This document shows positions 6,151 through 13,376 of a stretch of DNA of 13,990 nucleotides, piece by piece. The notes beneath the pieces were generated by a model. That model did not search any database. It worked only from the letters and a program-made list of their open reading frames with translations, and was not told where the DNA came from. This DNA is from Candidatus Margulisiibacteriota bacterium (GTDB lineage Bacteria; Margulisbacteria; WOR-1; JAKLHX01; JBAZKV01): contig JBAZKV010000032.1 of the NCBI GenBank assembly GCA_041650635.1, forward strand, positions 1-13,990. Direction: 5' to 3'. Position numbers and translations under genes: made by a program. Numbering within the stretch: the first letter of the stretch is position 1; every line of letters starts with the position of its first letter.

Positions 6151-7497
6151 ATGAGCGTTGTACAGGCTTTAAGATATTTTGATAGTATGCGGAGTTTTGC
6201 TTCTTTGCCCGTGACAGACGGGCAGGCAGTAAAGCTGCGCAGATATTTTTCCTTGGAGGCAGGACCTTATCTTGCAAAAAGGGCCCAAACGCAAAATAGC
6301 AGATTGTTTGATCTGCATGTACATACTGATTACTCCGACGGACAGCTGGATGCTTTAAGCGTTTTTAGGCTGGCGCTTTCAAAGGGCGTGGGCTCTTTGG
6401 CCTTGACCGACCATAATGTGGTCGGAAATGTCCTGGCGGACATGAGGTCGGCCTGGGGTGAAGGAATTGATCATACTTTTGCCTCTTCCGAATTGGCGCT
6501 GTATACTCCTTTGGGCGAGACCCATTTTAAGCTCTATTTTGACCCTTTTAGAACAGCGGAATTTGTTCCTTTGATACATAGGACCAAAGAAGAAGCCCGC
6601 TCAGCTCTTTTTTTACAGATAGAAAGCCTTAAAACCCTTTCATCTGATCAGGGTTTGTCAAAATATGACAGGGAAGCCCTTGACTCCTTTTATGCTTATC
6701 TTGGCTGCCGCGGGATACAAAAAGGGGAGATCCTCGGGTGCTTTAAGAAATGCGCCGATGGCCTGTCCCGGATCCCGCAGAGCCGAATGCAGGCACTGAC
6801 AGTTCTGATGTGTAAGATCGAGAATCCGGCGGAAGCCCTTGGAGATGAAAGCATTGCAGTATTAGACCCGAGAGACTCCGGCAGCAGTGATTACAGGATC
6901 ATCAGAAAATTCCTGCAGCAGGTCTTAGCACCTTCGAAGGAGCTGCTTGCTCAGGGCATCACGCCGGCGCACCTCTGCCTTGAAGAACTGTCTCAGATGG
7001 GAGGGCTTTTGGTCTTTGCGCACCCAGGCAGGTACGAGCGCGACGGATTTTCGAGAAAACTGGTCTCCATGGTCGCAGCAGAGCTGGCAGCCAGAAACGT
7101 GCTTTACGGACTTGAAACCTCTTATACTTCTTACGATCCCGGGACCGCAGGTTTTTATACAGGCCTGGCGCAGGAACTTGGGCTGGAGCAAGACGGCGGT
7201 TCTGATTTCCACACTATGAAAGTAACGGACTCCGACGGAGAATTGGGCAGGGGAGACACCCGCAGGTACGGGGAAAAAGGCAATGTTCATGTTGAGCCCT
7301 CGGTGGCCGAAAAGATAAGGCGCAGGCTGGCATTTCCCCTGCTGCAGGACGCAAAGGCTTTTGCTTTAGAAGATCCTGCCGAAGCCCGTTTGCGCCTTTC
7401 CCGGTCACTTACGATAGATCCTTATCTGTTTTTAGATGAAAGCCTCAATGTAAAAGGGCTGCTTTTGCATCTTTTGGGCCGGGGGGGACAGGGCTGA
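6151..7497 (+). CDS. PHP-domain phosphoesterase with a large internal insertion
   Basis: The PHP fold uses three metals for phosphoester hydrolysis. Motifs seen in this 448-residue protein: HVHTDYSDG (56-64), ALTDHN (84-89, Asn where Asp is commoner), a possible metal ligand E114, AHPGR (290-294), and GGSDFH (349-354), which is typical of the YciV/TrpH-like group that includes the RNase AM exonuclease. Those relatives are near 280 residues. Here about 160 residues (roughly 125-285), with no domain I recognise, replace the shorter usual insertion, and there are about 50 extra N-terminal and 45 extra C-terminal residues. An in-frame TGA just upstream fixes 6151 as the earliest ATG, but the ribosome binding site is poor and M13 (6187) is an alternative. 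It diverges from hrcA. The substrate is unknown; nuclease and small-phosphoester hydrolase are both possible. Confidence 0.82.
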   Translation: MSVVQALRYFDSMRSFASLPVTDGQAVKLRRYFSLEAGPYLAKRAQTQNSRLFDLHVHTDYSDGQLDALSVFRLALSKGVGSLALTDHNVVGNVLADMRSAWGEGIDHTFASSELALYTPLGETHFKLYFDPFRTAEFVPLIHRTKEEARSALFLQIESLKTLSSDQGLSKYDREALDSFYAYLGCRGIQKGEILGCFKKCADGLSRIPQSRMQALTVLMCKIENPAEALGDESIAVLDPRDSGSSDYRIIRKFLQQVLAPSKELLAQGITPAHLCLEELSQMGGLLVFAHPGRYERDGFSRKLVSMVAAELAARNVLYGLETSYTSYDPGTAGFYTGLAQELGLEQDGGSDFHTMKVTDSDGELGRGDTRRYGEKGNVHVEPSVAEKIRRRLAFPLLQDAKAFALEDPAEARLRLSRSLTIDPYLFLDESLNVKGLLLHLLGRGGQG

Positions 7498-7499
7498 TA

Positions 7500-8735
7500 T
7501 CAAACAAACTCTTCAAAGACCTTGTTGGCAAGGTAGAGGCCGTTTTCGGAAAGCTTTAATCTGCCTTTTAGTATCTCAATTAAGCCCAGGGCCGATAATT
7601 TTTCCAGTTCTTTCCCGTACAGGTCTTCCAGCGAGGCCCCGAACCTCTTTTTGAAGCCATCCAGATCAAGCCCTTCTAGAAGCCGCAGGTTCATGAGGAT
7701 GGTTTCGGTTATCTCGGTTTTTGAAGCGCCTCCGCCGCCCATGGGGGTGGATTCGGAGCTCATTAGAAGAGCCGCGGCACCGCCGCGGCTGTACAAATCT
7801 CTATTCAAATATTCCTGTGTATCCTTTGGATTCTCCCGTCTTTTTCCCCCCATATGCGATGCGGCGGAGGCGCCTATGCCGATATAATCTCCGTTCTTCC
7901 AATAGTTCATATTGTGTTTGCATTCAAATCCGGGTTTTGCGAAATTCGAGATCTCATAATGATGATAGCCGCGGGATTTGAGCAGATCGATGGTGTGTTT
8001 ATACATTTCAAATTGCGTGTCATCGTTTGGAAGAGACGCCCCACCGGGGCGTCTGTACATCGGATCATTTTTATCCCCCGAATATATTTTATGAAATGGT
8101 GTTCCTTCCTCGATCTGAAGGCCATAGCAGGAAAGGTGTTCTGGCCCAAGCTCAAGCGCCTGGTCCAGGGTCCTCTGCCATGAGCCCAGGGTCTGTTGCG
8201 GTATCCCGAACATCAGGTCAAGATTAATGTTGTTAAAGCCGGCTTCTCTGGCAATTGAAAAAGCTTGAATTATCCTCCCTCTGTCATGTATCCGCCCCAG
8301 AGCTCTCAATTCATCGTTGTTAAACGATTGCGCGCCGATCGAAAGGCGGTTTGCGCCGTATTGCCGCAATAATTTCAATTTATCAAGGGTCATAGAATCC
8401 GGGTTCCCTTCTATCGTGAATTCTATATGTTGGGGCCCCGATCCGATCGGGGTCCGTACGATACCCATCAATTTTCGCAATTGTTCCGTGTCCAATATCG
8501 TCGGGGTGCCGCCGCCGATGAATATTGTGGATGGGACAAATCCGGGATATGATCGCAATTCATTATTGATCGCAATTAAATAATCGTGTAGGGGCTGGAC
8601 TTCGGCGAGCTCAGTCGAGCCGCGGCCGCCAGCCCCTACATTATCATCGGCGGCGTCATCGATCGGGACAGAGGCAAAATCGCAATAATCGCATTTTTTT
8701 CTGCAAAAGGGGATATGGATATAGAGGCCGGCCAT
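7500..8735 (-). CDS. hemW: Radical SAM heme chaperone HemW (HemN-like)
   Basis: HemW is a radical-SAM-fold protein that binds heme and is thought to insert it into respiratory enzymes; it is often mis-annotated as oxygen-independent coproporphyrinogen oxidase. The 411-residue protein has the cluster motif C11-x3-C15-x2-C18 followed by DF (the HemW form CDYCDF), GGGTPT (74-79), SIGAQSFNNDELRALGRIH, NLDLMFGIPQQT, YGLQIEEGTPF and the C-terminal HemN-type winged-helix region. The HemN-specific extra cysteine after the third ligand is absent, favouring HemW. Four palindromic DNA elements lie in frame in it, encoding residues about 33-50, 93-100, 227-235 and 315-323, three of them where family members have shorter loops. 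Its ATG is three bases after the stop of the small membrane protein gene, without a clear Shine-Dalgarno, so reinitiation is likely. Confidence 0.95.
   Translation of the reverse strand: MAGLYIHIPFCRKKCDYCDFASVPIDDAADDNVGAGGRGSTELAEVQPLHDYLIAINNELRSYPGFVPSTIFIGGGTPTILDTEQLRKLMGIVRTPIGSGPQHIEFTIEGNPDSMTLDKLKLLRQYGANRLSIGAQSFNNDELRALGRIHDRGRIIQAFSIAREAGFNNINLDLMFGIPQQTLGSWQRTLDQALELGPEHLSCYGLQIEEGTPFHKIYSGDKNDPMYRRPGGASLPNDDTQFEMYKHTIDLLKSRGYHHYEISNFAKPGFECKHNMNYWKNGDYIGIGASAASHMGGKRRENPKDTQEYLNRDLYSRGGAAALLMSSESTPMGGGGASKTEITETILMNLRLLEGLDLDGFKKRFGASLEDLYGKELEKLSALGLIEILKGRLKLSENGLYLANKVFEEFV
7770..7790. repeat. In-frame palindromic element in hemW, copy 1
   Basis: Perfect 9-bp arms AGCCGCGGC (7770-7778) and GCCGCGGCT (7782-7790) enclose the loop ACC. 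The left flank is GAAG and the right flank GTACA, the same as copy 2. On the coding strand it encodes YSRGGAAAL (residues 315-323), within a loop longer than usual for HemW. Confidence 0.75.
8034..8054. repeat. In-frame palindromic element in hemW, copy 2
   Basis: Perfect 9-bp arms AGACGCCCC (8034-8042) and GGGGCGTCT (8046-8054) enclose the loop ACC, with flanks GAAG and GTACA. It encodes YRRPGGASL (227-235) in the same frame as copy 1. The arms differ from copy 1 at three positions, each matched by a complementary change in the other arm. Confidence 0.8.
8433..8455. repeat. In-frame palindromic element in hemW, copy 3
   Basis: The core CCCCGATC (8436-8443), a single C, and GATCGGGG (8445-8452) form a perfect inverted repeat. 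It extends outward by one G/T and two G/C pairs to 8433 and 8455, and is followed by GTAC as in copies 1 and 2. It encodes RTPIGSGP (about 93-100). HemW length is near normal here, so it may have replaced rather than lengthened the local sequence. Confidence 0.6.
8587..8640. repeat. In-frame 54-base palindromic element in hemW, copy 4
   Basis: Perfect 12-bp arms TGTAGGGGCTGG (8587-8598) and CCAGCCCCTACA (8629-8640) flank a 30-base centre containing a GAGCTCGCCGAAG-type core on the coding strand. At 54 bases it equals 18 codons and encodes VGAGGRGSTELAEVQPL between the cluster-binding region and the next conserved helix of HemW. Being a multiple of three, its insertion would keep the frame. 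Confidence 0.85.
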
Positions 8736-8738
8736 TCT

Positions 8739-9023
8739 TTAGGAGTTGATGTAGGTCATAAGGCCGCCGAGCAGGGAGAACTGCGCGACAATGAAAACGG
8801 ATTCAGCATTTCCAAGAGGTATGCCGACAAGCCTGGCCCCCGCAAGAAGCGCCATGCCCAGCGCCAGTCCGGCGCCGGCACCGGCCATGCCCCCGGCTTT
8901 AAAGGCGTGCCTTTTTGCCGGTTCTTTTGTCAATGACCTTGGGTCAGGGACTTCAAGCTCCGCAGCGTTCTTCAGAGCTTTTTTGCCCTGTCCTACAAGC
9001 CCTTCTTCATCATTTACGGCCAT
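8739..9023 (-). CDS. Small two-helix membrane protein of unknown function
   Basis: I do not recognise this 94-residue protein. Residues 1-43 are polar and charged and begin MAVNDEEGLVGQGKKALKNA. Two hydrophobic segments follow, a Gly/Ala-rich one at about 44-68 (AGGMAGAGAGLALGMALLAG) and one at about 74-92 (ESVFIVAQFSLLGGLMTYI), probably as a membrane hairpin. No signal-peptide cleavage site is evident. Support for a real gene: GAGAGG about 7 bases before the ATG, a tight fit between lepA (48 bases) and hemW (three bases), and strongly amphipathic coding content. The Gly-rich first helix resembles glycine-zipper or AtpZ-like small membrane proteins, but no assignment is justified. It is probably cotranscribed with lepA and hemW. 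Confidence 0.75.
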   Translation of the reverse strand: MAVNDEEGLVGQGKKALKNAAELEVPDPRSLTKEPAKRHAFKAGGMAGAGAGLALGMALLAGARLVGIPLGNAESVFIVAQFSLLGGLMTYINS

Positions 9024-9071
9024 AAAAAAACCTCTCTTGTATAAGGATATCGCAATATTTATAGCAGGATT

Positions 9072-10856
9072 TCATCCTATCTTCAAGATGGAAAGGAAGG
9101 CTTCCTGGGGCACATCAACTCTTCCCACTCTTTTCATCCTTTTCTTCCCTTCCTTCTGTTTTTCAAGCAGTTTGCGTTTTCTGGTGATATCCCCGCCGTA
9201 GCATTTTGCTATCACATCTTTTCTCATAGCTTTGACCGTTTCTCTGGCTATCACCTTGCTGCCTATGGCTGCCTGTATGGGGACCTCGAACTGCTGGCGG
9301 GGGATCACATCTTTTAGTTTTTCGGCAAGCTTTTTGCCTCTGTAATACGCATTTTCCCTCGGGACTATGGTGGAGAGGGCATCCACCCGTTCTTCATTTA
9401 ACAATATGTCGAGGCGCACAAGGTCGCTCACTCTGTATTCTATAAAATCATAGTCCATCGAAGCGTATCCCTGCGAAACCGACTTAAGCCGGTCGTAGAA
9501 CTCGATTATTATTTCGGCAAGAGGGAATTCGTAGGTCAGCATCACATGGCTTGTGTCAAGATATTCCATGTTGACAAAGGAGCCGCGCTTTTCGCTGGAA
9601 AGGGTCATGATCCCGCCGACATACCTGTCGGGGCACAGCAGGGTGACTTTGTAATAGGGCTCTTCAAGGGAATCCAGCAGGGAAGGGTCCGGCAGCTTGG
9701 ACGGGCTGTCGATGAATACAGGGGGCTTGTTCTTGGAATTGACCTTGTAGACCACATTCGGAGCCGTTGCTATAAGGGAAAGGCCGTACTCCCTTTCCAG
9801 GCGCTCCTGGATTATCTCAAAATGCAGCATCCCGAGAAAACCGCAGCGGAAACCAAACCCGAGAGCCGTAGAATTTTCCGGTTCAAAGAACAGAGAAGCG
9901 TCGTTAAGCGACAATTTTTCCAGCGCGTCCTTTAGCTGCCCGTATTCTTCCCCGTTGACGGGATAGAGCCCGCAAAAGACCATGGGTTTTGCCTGCTTGT
10001 AGCCGGGGAGAGGTTCTTTGGACGCTTCTTTTGAATGGGTTATGGTGTCCCCGACATGGGCGTCGCGCACATCTTTTATGTTTGCGATAATATAACCTAC
10101 CTCTCCCGCAAAAAGGCTGTCTTTTGGCACAAGATCAAGCTTGAATATGCCTACCTCAAGCACCTCGAACTCTGTACAGGAGCCCATCATCAGTATCTTT
10201 TCTCCGGCCTTGAGACAGCCGTCCTTTACCCTTACATAAACTATCACTCCGCGGTAGGCATCATAATGCGAATCAAAGATCAAGGCTCTAAGCCTGTCGC
10301 TGCTGTTCTCTTTTGGGGACGGGACCCTTGCGATGACGGACCTCAGCACCTCTTCTATGCCGATGCCGCTCTTGGCGCTGGCCAGTACCATCTCTTTTTC
10401 GTCAAATCCGAACAGATTTGACAGTTCTTTGGCGACCATTCCGGGATCGGCGGAGGGAAGGTCCACCTTGTTTATAACAGGGATGATCTTAAGCTTATTA
10501 GACCTTGCCAGAAAGGCGTTGGCAAGGGTCTGGGCCTCAACTCCCTGGGCTGCATCCACCACCAAAAGAGCTCCTTCGCAGGCCGCAAGGGCCCTTGACA
10601 CTTCATAGCCAAAATCTACATGCCCCGGAGTATCGATCAGGTTAAGCACATATCCGTCGTAGTCTATCCTAATGGCTTTTGCCTTTATGGATATGCCTCT
10701 TTCCCTTTCAAGGTCCATGCTGTCAAGGACCTGGTCTTTCATGTCCCTTTTTTCGACAGTGCCCGTAAATTCCAGGATCCTGTCGGCCAGAGTGGATTTA
10801 CCGTGGTCTATATGGGCTATGATAGAAAAATTGCGTATGTTGCTTTGCTGCGGCAT
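9072..10856 (-). CDS. lepA: Elongation factor 4 (LepA), translational GTPase
   Basis: LepA/EF4 is a ribosome-associated GTPase related to EF-G, implicated in back-translocation and in 30S biogenesis or initiation. The 594-residue length is normal. GTPase motifs: AHIDHGKS (14-21), the RERGISIKAKA switch I region (51-61, Ser where many have Thr), DTPGH (75-79), NKVD (129-132) and ASAKSG. The domain II, EF-G III/V-like and LepA-specific C-terminal regions follow (RKRKLLEKQKEGKKRMKRVGRVDVPQEAF near the end). The start is firm because MPQQSNIRNFSIIAHIDHGKST is the canonical N-terminus. No Shine-Dalgarno is present; TATAAT lies six bases upstream of the ATG. The RSH gene ends 41 bases upstream in the same direction. 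Confidence 0.98.
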   Translation of the reverse strand: MPQQSNIRNFSIIAHIDHGKSTLADRILEFTGTVEKRDMKDQVLDSMDLERERGISIKAKAIRIDYDGYVLNLIDTPGHVDFGYEVSRALAACEGALLVVDAAQGVEAQTLANAFLARSNKLKIIPVINKVDLPSADPGMVAKELSNLFGFDEKEMVLASAKSGIGIEEVLRSVIARVPSPKENSSDRLRALIFDSHYDAYRGVIVYVRVKDGCLKAGEKILMMGSCTEFEVLEVGIFKLDLVPKDSLFAGEVGYIIANIKDVRDAHVGDTITHSKEASKEPLPGYKQAKPMVFCGLYPVNGEEYGQLKDALEKLSLNDASLFFEPENSTALGFGFRCGFLGMLHFEIIQERLEREYGLSLIATAPNVVYKVNSKNKPPVFIDSPSKLPDPSLLDSLEEPYYKVTLLCPDRYVGGIMTLSSEKRGSFVNMEYLDTSHVMLTYEFPLAEIIIEFYDRLKSVSQGYASMDYDFIEYRVSDLVRLDILLNEERVDALSTIVPRENAYYRGKKLAEKLKDVIPRQQFEVPIQAAIGSKVIARETVKAMRKDVIAKCYGGDITRKRKLLEKQKEGKKRMKRVGRVDVPQEAFLSILKIG

Positions 10857-10862
10857 AGTTCA

Positions 10863-10868
10863 ATTATA
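10863..10868 (-). promoter_or_regulatory. -10-like hexamer directly upstream of lepA
   Basis: A perfect TATAAT ends six bases before the lepA ATG on the minus strand, the same spacing as at dnaJ. The best -35 candidate is TTTACC at a long 19-base spacing. If used, it would give a leaderless lepA transcript, consistent with the absence of a ribosome binding site. A CCTCC in the spacer is the wrong polarity to serve as one. Confidence 0.35.
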
Positions 10869-10897
10869 CAGAAATACCGGAAGGAGGGGTAAAGCCT

Positions 10898-13330
10898 TTA
10901 CGGCACCAGGTCCGCGGCGTCAACTCCGGGCACTTTTGAGCTCAGCGTGGATAGGAAGTTTTCTATGGACCTTTCCGTGACCCCCTTCAGGAACCTTGCG
11001 TATATGTCGACCACGAACTCTCCTTCAATTGGTTCAGGAGCAGAAATCGAAGAGATCAGACAATCGCGTTTGAGGAATTCCCTGAAGATATCGCTTATCA
11101 TGCCTGTTCTGTCATGTTTTGACGAGATCCTTATCCTGATCTCTTTTTGATATGAGGATGATCCTCTGCCCTCGGCAACTGGAAGCGCAGAAGTTCTTTG
11201 CAGTTCACATTCTATCCTGTCAAAGAAGGCGTCAGCCCTGTCCCCGATAGAGGCTGTAAAGGTAGTGCTCCTTCTGTCGCTGCTTATGTTTGCCCGATCA
11301 AGGTTCGCGTTCATTCCGGCAATTATTGATAGGATGCATCTCGTAATGCCGGAGGACCTGTCGTATACAAAAGTTACTTCCCTGCTGTCCCTGTTGGTTA
11401 TCAGTGTTATCATAAGCTGTTCAATGGCTGTTTCAAACCCTTCGGGCGCCGAACCCTTTGCCCCGATGACAGCGGCCATACTCTCAAAGGTGTCAAACCC
11501 GAACCTCCTCGCAAGTATGGTTTCCGGGATCACCGAACTGACAGTTAAGCTGCCCGAAAGCAGGGAGCCGGGGACTCTGCCGGTCTGGCGCTTGCGTACT
11601 GCTTCAAAGGCGCTGTCGTAAATGGAGAGTCCTTTTTTCTTTGCGGTTTCAAGATCGCTAACGCCCAGATCACGGCTTAGCTTTGCTGCATCCAAGGCTG
11701 ACAAAGCCGCCTGCGAGGCGATACCCTGTTCCACCTTCGGGGAGGAAAGCCCGGGTTTACCCCCCATTATCGGACGTACCATATCGCCATTTTCGATAGG
11801 AGAGTAAGGATGGATCGTCCTTGCAGTTCCCGACAGTTGATCAAATCTCTGGGCATTCTGACAGTTGAAAGGCCTTTCTATGCCTGCTGCAACCAGCAGG
11901 TCAATTACCGAAGCCCTGTCCCTTCCGGGCAGGAGTTCTATCCTGAAAGGCCCGGTTATGTCTGATCGGTCTATAGGCGCCAGTCCATTGAACAGGAAGC
12001 CGTATGTTACCGAGTCCTCTCTTGTCTGCCGCAGCATTCTTCTGAACCTTGTCAGAGGATCGGCTGTTTGGATAGCGGAGCTGTCCGTTCCTTCCCCAAG
12101 CTTGTAGTGCAGGTGCGATGCGCCTCCGAGTTCCGCGAATCTGTGCATTCCAGCAGTTCTGAACTGGACCTCAAAGTTCAATCCTTTATCTGTAGTATAA
12201 GTGCATTGAAGCGCCTGGTAGCCGTTATCAGGTCTTGGCTTTGTGACATAATCCCTGTATCTGTCCAATCTCTCTTCCCATCCCAGTTCCAACGCAATTT
12301 GAACGAATGCCTGTTTGTAATCGAACAGGGCGCTGATAGCGGATCCGTACTCCGCGAGAGCTCTTTCCTTTTCTTCTTCAGGCAGGTTGGAATTTTCGAT
12401 CTCTCCGAGCCGGTATATGTTGTCTATTTCATAATGGGTATTAAGTACCACTCTTGCCCCTATTATATCGGCGATTTCCCTGGATCTTCTGATCTTGTTA
12501 TAGGCGCTGGCGACAGATTTCATTCTTGAAGAAACAGATATTCCCATGTCGGGCTGATCCGGGTAAAGGGTCAAAACCCTTTGCGGCAGCGAATGTTCAA
12601 GGACAGACACAAGGTACTTTTGGAAAGACAGCCTTTCGGAATAGGATGAGGACATATCCAGGATCGATACCATCTGAGCGTAAGATCCGGGGTCAATAAT
12701 AGAAAAGGAAAGGTCTGTCATCTCCTGTGCCAGTCCTTCCATTCCGAGCTTCATTAGAAAATGCGCTGTTGAGGCGGCTATCTGGGCTTCGACGACCGGG
12801 TTTTCCATAAGATCCATTCCCCCCGATGTCTGAAGCCTTAGTCTGGCCAGCTGGTGTGCAGCTCTCAGCATATGCGCGTTGAACAAAACGCGGGGTTCTG
12901 ATGCCATTGTTGACGAAAAACGGTCCCAACCCAAAATAAAATCCTGATAATTTCTGGGCGTGGAAGGGTCCGCTTTTGTCGGCTGAGGAAGGTTCATCAG
13001 GTAATTAAAGGCCTTCATTACCGGTATCGTTCTTGTAAATCCGGCGGGATAGCGTCCCTGCTCGGGCATAAAATGACAGAGACCGGCGGCAACAACATAA
13101 GGGGGCATTCCGTTAAGCGCGAGGATATTGGCTGTTTCAATAAGCTGGGGACCCATAACCTCTCTGGTTCCGGACCCGAACGAACTCAGGCCTCTTTCCA
13201 TAAGCCAGCCGGCGGACCTTACAACAGTAGCCCCTCTATAGCCGAACGCTGTGCAGGTGTCCGACAACTGCTTTATTGGGGCGGACATATTGAGTCCAGT
13301 TGCCGGGTTGGAGCCGGATTCCAGGACCAT
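10898..13330 (-). CDS. Divergent RSH (RelA/SpoT) protein: pseudo-HD, synthetase, TGS-like, two ACT-like domains
   Basis: The order of regions matches long RSH enzymes of (p)ppGpp metabolism. Residues about 20-215 align with the HD hydrolase domain and following helices (MGPQLIETANIL, AAGLCHFMPEQ, EMTDLSFSIIDPGSY), but the metal ligands are lost: Gly60 replaces the His of xxHPxxVA, His-Phe (86-87) replaces His-Asp, and AHQLARLRL replaces ADRLHNMRTL. The synthetase region keeps R269-x-K271, D288 (DIIGARVV), RDYVTKPRPDNGYQ (358-372), E387 in EVQFRT and MHRFAELGGASH; YQSLH reads YQALQ. About 35 extra helical residues lie near 311-355. A TGS-like segment (about 460-522) and two ACT-like domains (about 650-715 and 727-806) follow. 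I infer a RelA-type synthetase or a regulatory pseudoenzyme. The ATG at 13330 has a near-perfect ribosome binding site; a TTG at 13363 is the alternative. 810 residues. Confidence 0.82.
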   Translation of the reverse strand: MVLESGSNPATGLNMSAPIKQLSDTCTAFGYRGATVVRSAGWLMERGLSSFGSGTREVMGPQLIETANILALNGMPPYVVAAGLCHFMPEQGRYPAGFTRTIPVMKAFNYLMNLPQPTKADPSTPRNYQDFILGWDRFSSTMASEPRVLFNAHMLRAAHQLARLRLQTSGGMDLMENPVVEAQIAASTAHFLMKLGMEGLAQEMTDLSFSIIDPGSYAQMVSILDMSSSYSERLSFQKYLVSVLEHSLPQRVLTLYPDQPDMGISVSSRMKSVASAYNKIRRSREIADIIGARVVLNTHYEIDNIYRLGEIENSNLPEEEKERALAEYGSAISALFDYKQAFVQIALELGWEERLDRYRDYVTKPRPDNGYQALQCTYTTDKGLNFEVQFRTAGMHRFAELGGASHLHYKLGEGTDSSAIQTADPLTRFRRMLRQTREDSVTYGFLFNGLAPIDRSDITGPFRIELLPGRDRASVIDLLVAAGIERPFNCQNAQRFDQLSGTARTIHPYSPIENGDMVRPIMGGKPGLSSPKVEQGIASQAALSALDAAKLSRDLGVSDLETAKKKGLSIYDSAFEAVRKRQTGRVPGSLLSGSLTVSSVIPETILARRFGFDTFESMAAVIGAKGSAPEGFETAIEQLMITLITNRDSREVTFVYDRSSGITRCILSIIAGMNANLDRANISSDRRSTTFTASIGDRADAFFDRIECELQRTSALPVAEGRGSSSYQKEIRIRISSKHDRTGMISDIFREFLKRDCLISSISAPEPIEGEFVVDIYARFLKGVTERSIENFLSTLSSKVPGVDAADLVP

Positions 13331-13342
13331 GATCACCCTCCT
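13331..13342 (-). promoter_or_regulatory. Strong ribosome binding site fixing the RSH gene start
   Basis: On the minus strand AGGAGGGTGATC directly precedes the ATG at 13330. Nine or more bases can pair with the 16S rRNA tail at ideal spacing, which decides this start over the upstream TTG. It is the strongest such site in the window. Confidence 0.85.
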
Positions 13343-13376
13343 AATATATGTCGCGAAAACCAAAGATCAATTTCAC

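Noticed and set aside
7490..7505. Bidirectional terminator between the PHP gene and hemW.
   Set aside because: The stop codons are two bases apart and no hairpin with a T-tract is visible there; any termination must occur inside the opposite gene.
13331..13363. TTG start for the RSH gene at 13363.
   Set aside because: The strong AGGAGGGTGATC places the start at 13330.
13343..13370. TTGATC, 16 bases, TATATT on the minus strand as a promoter for the RSH gene.
   Set aside because: The -10 box would directly adjoin the ribosome binding site, so a transcript starting 6-7 bases later would cut that site in half. The real promoter is probably elsewhere.
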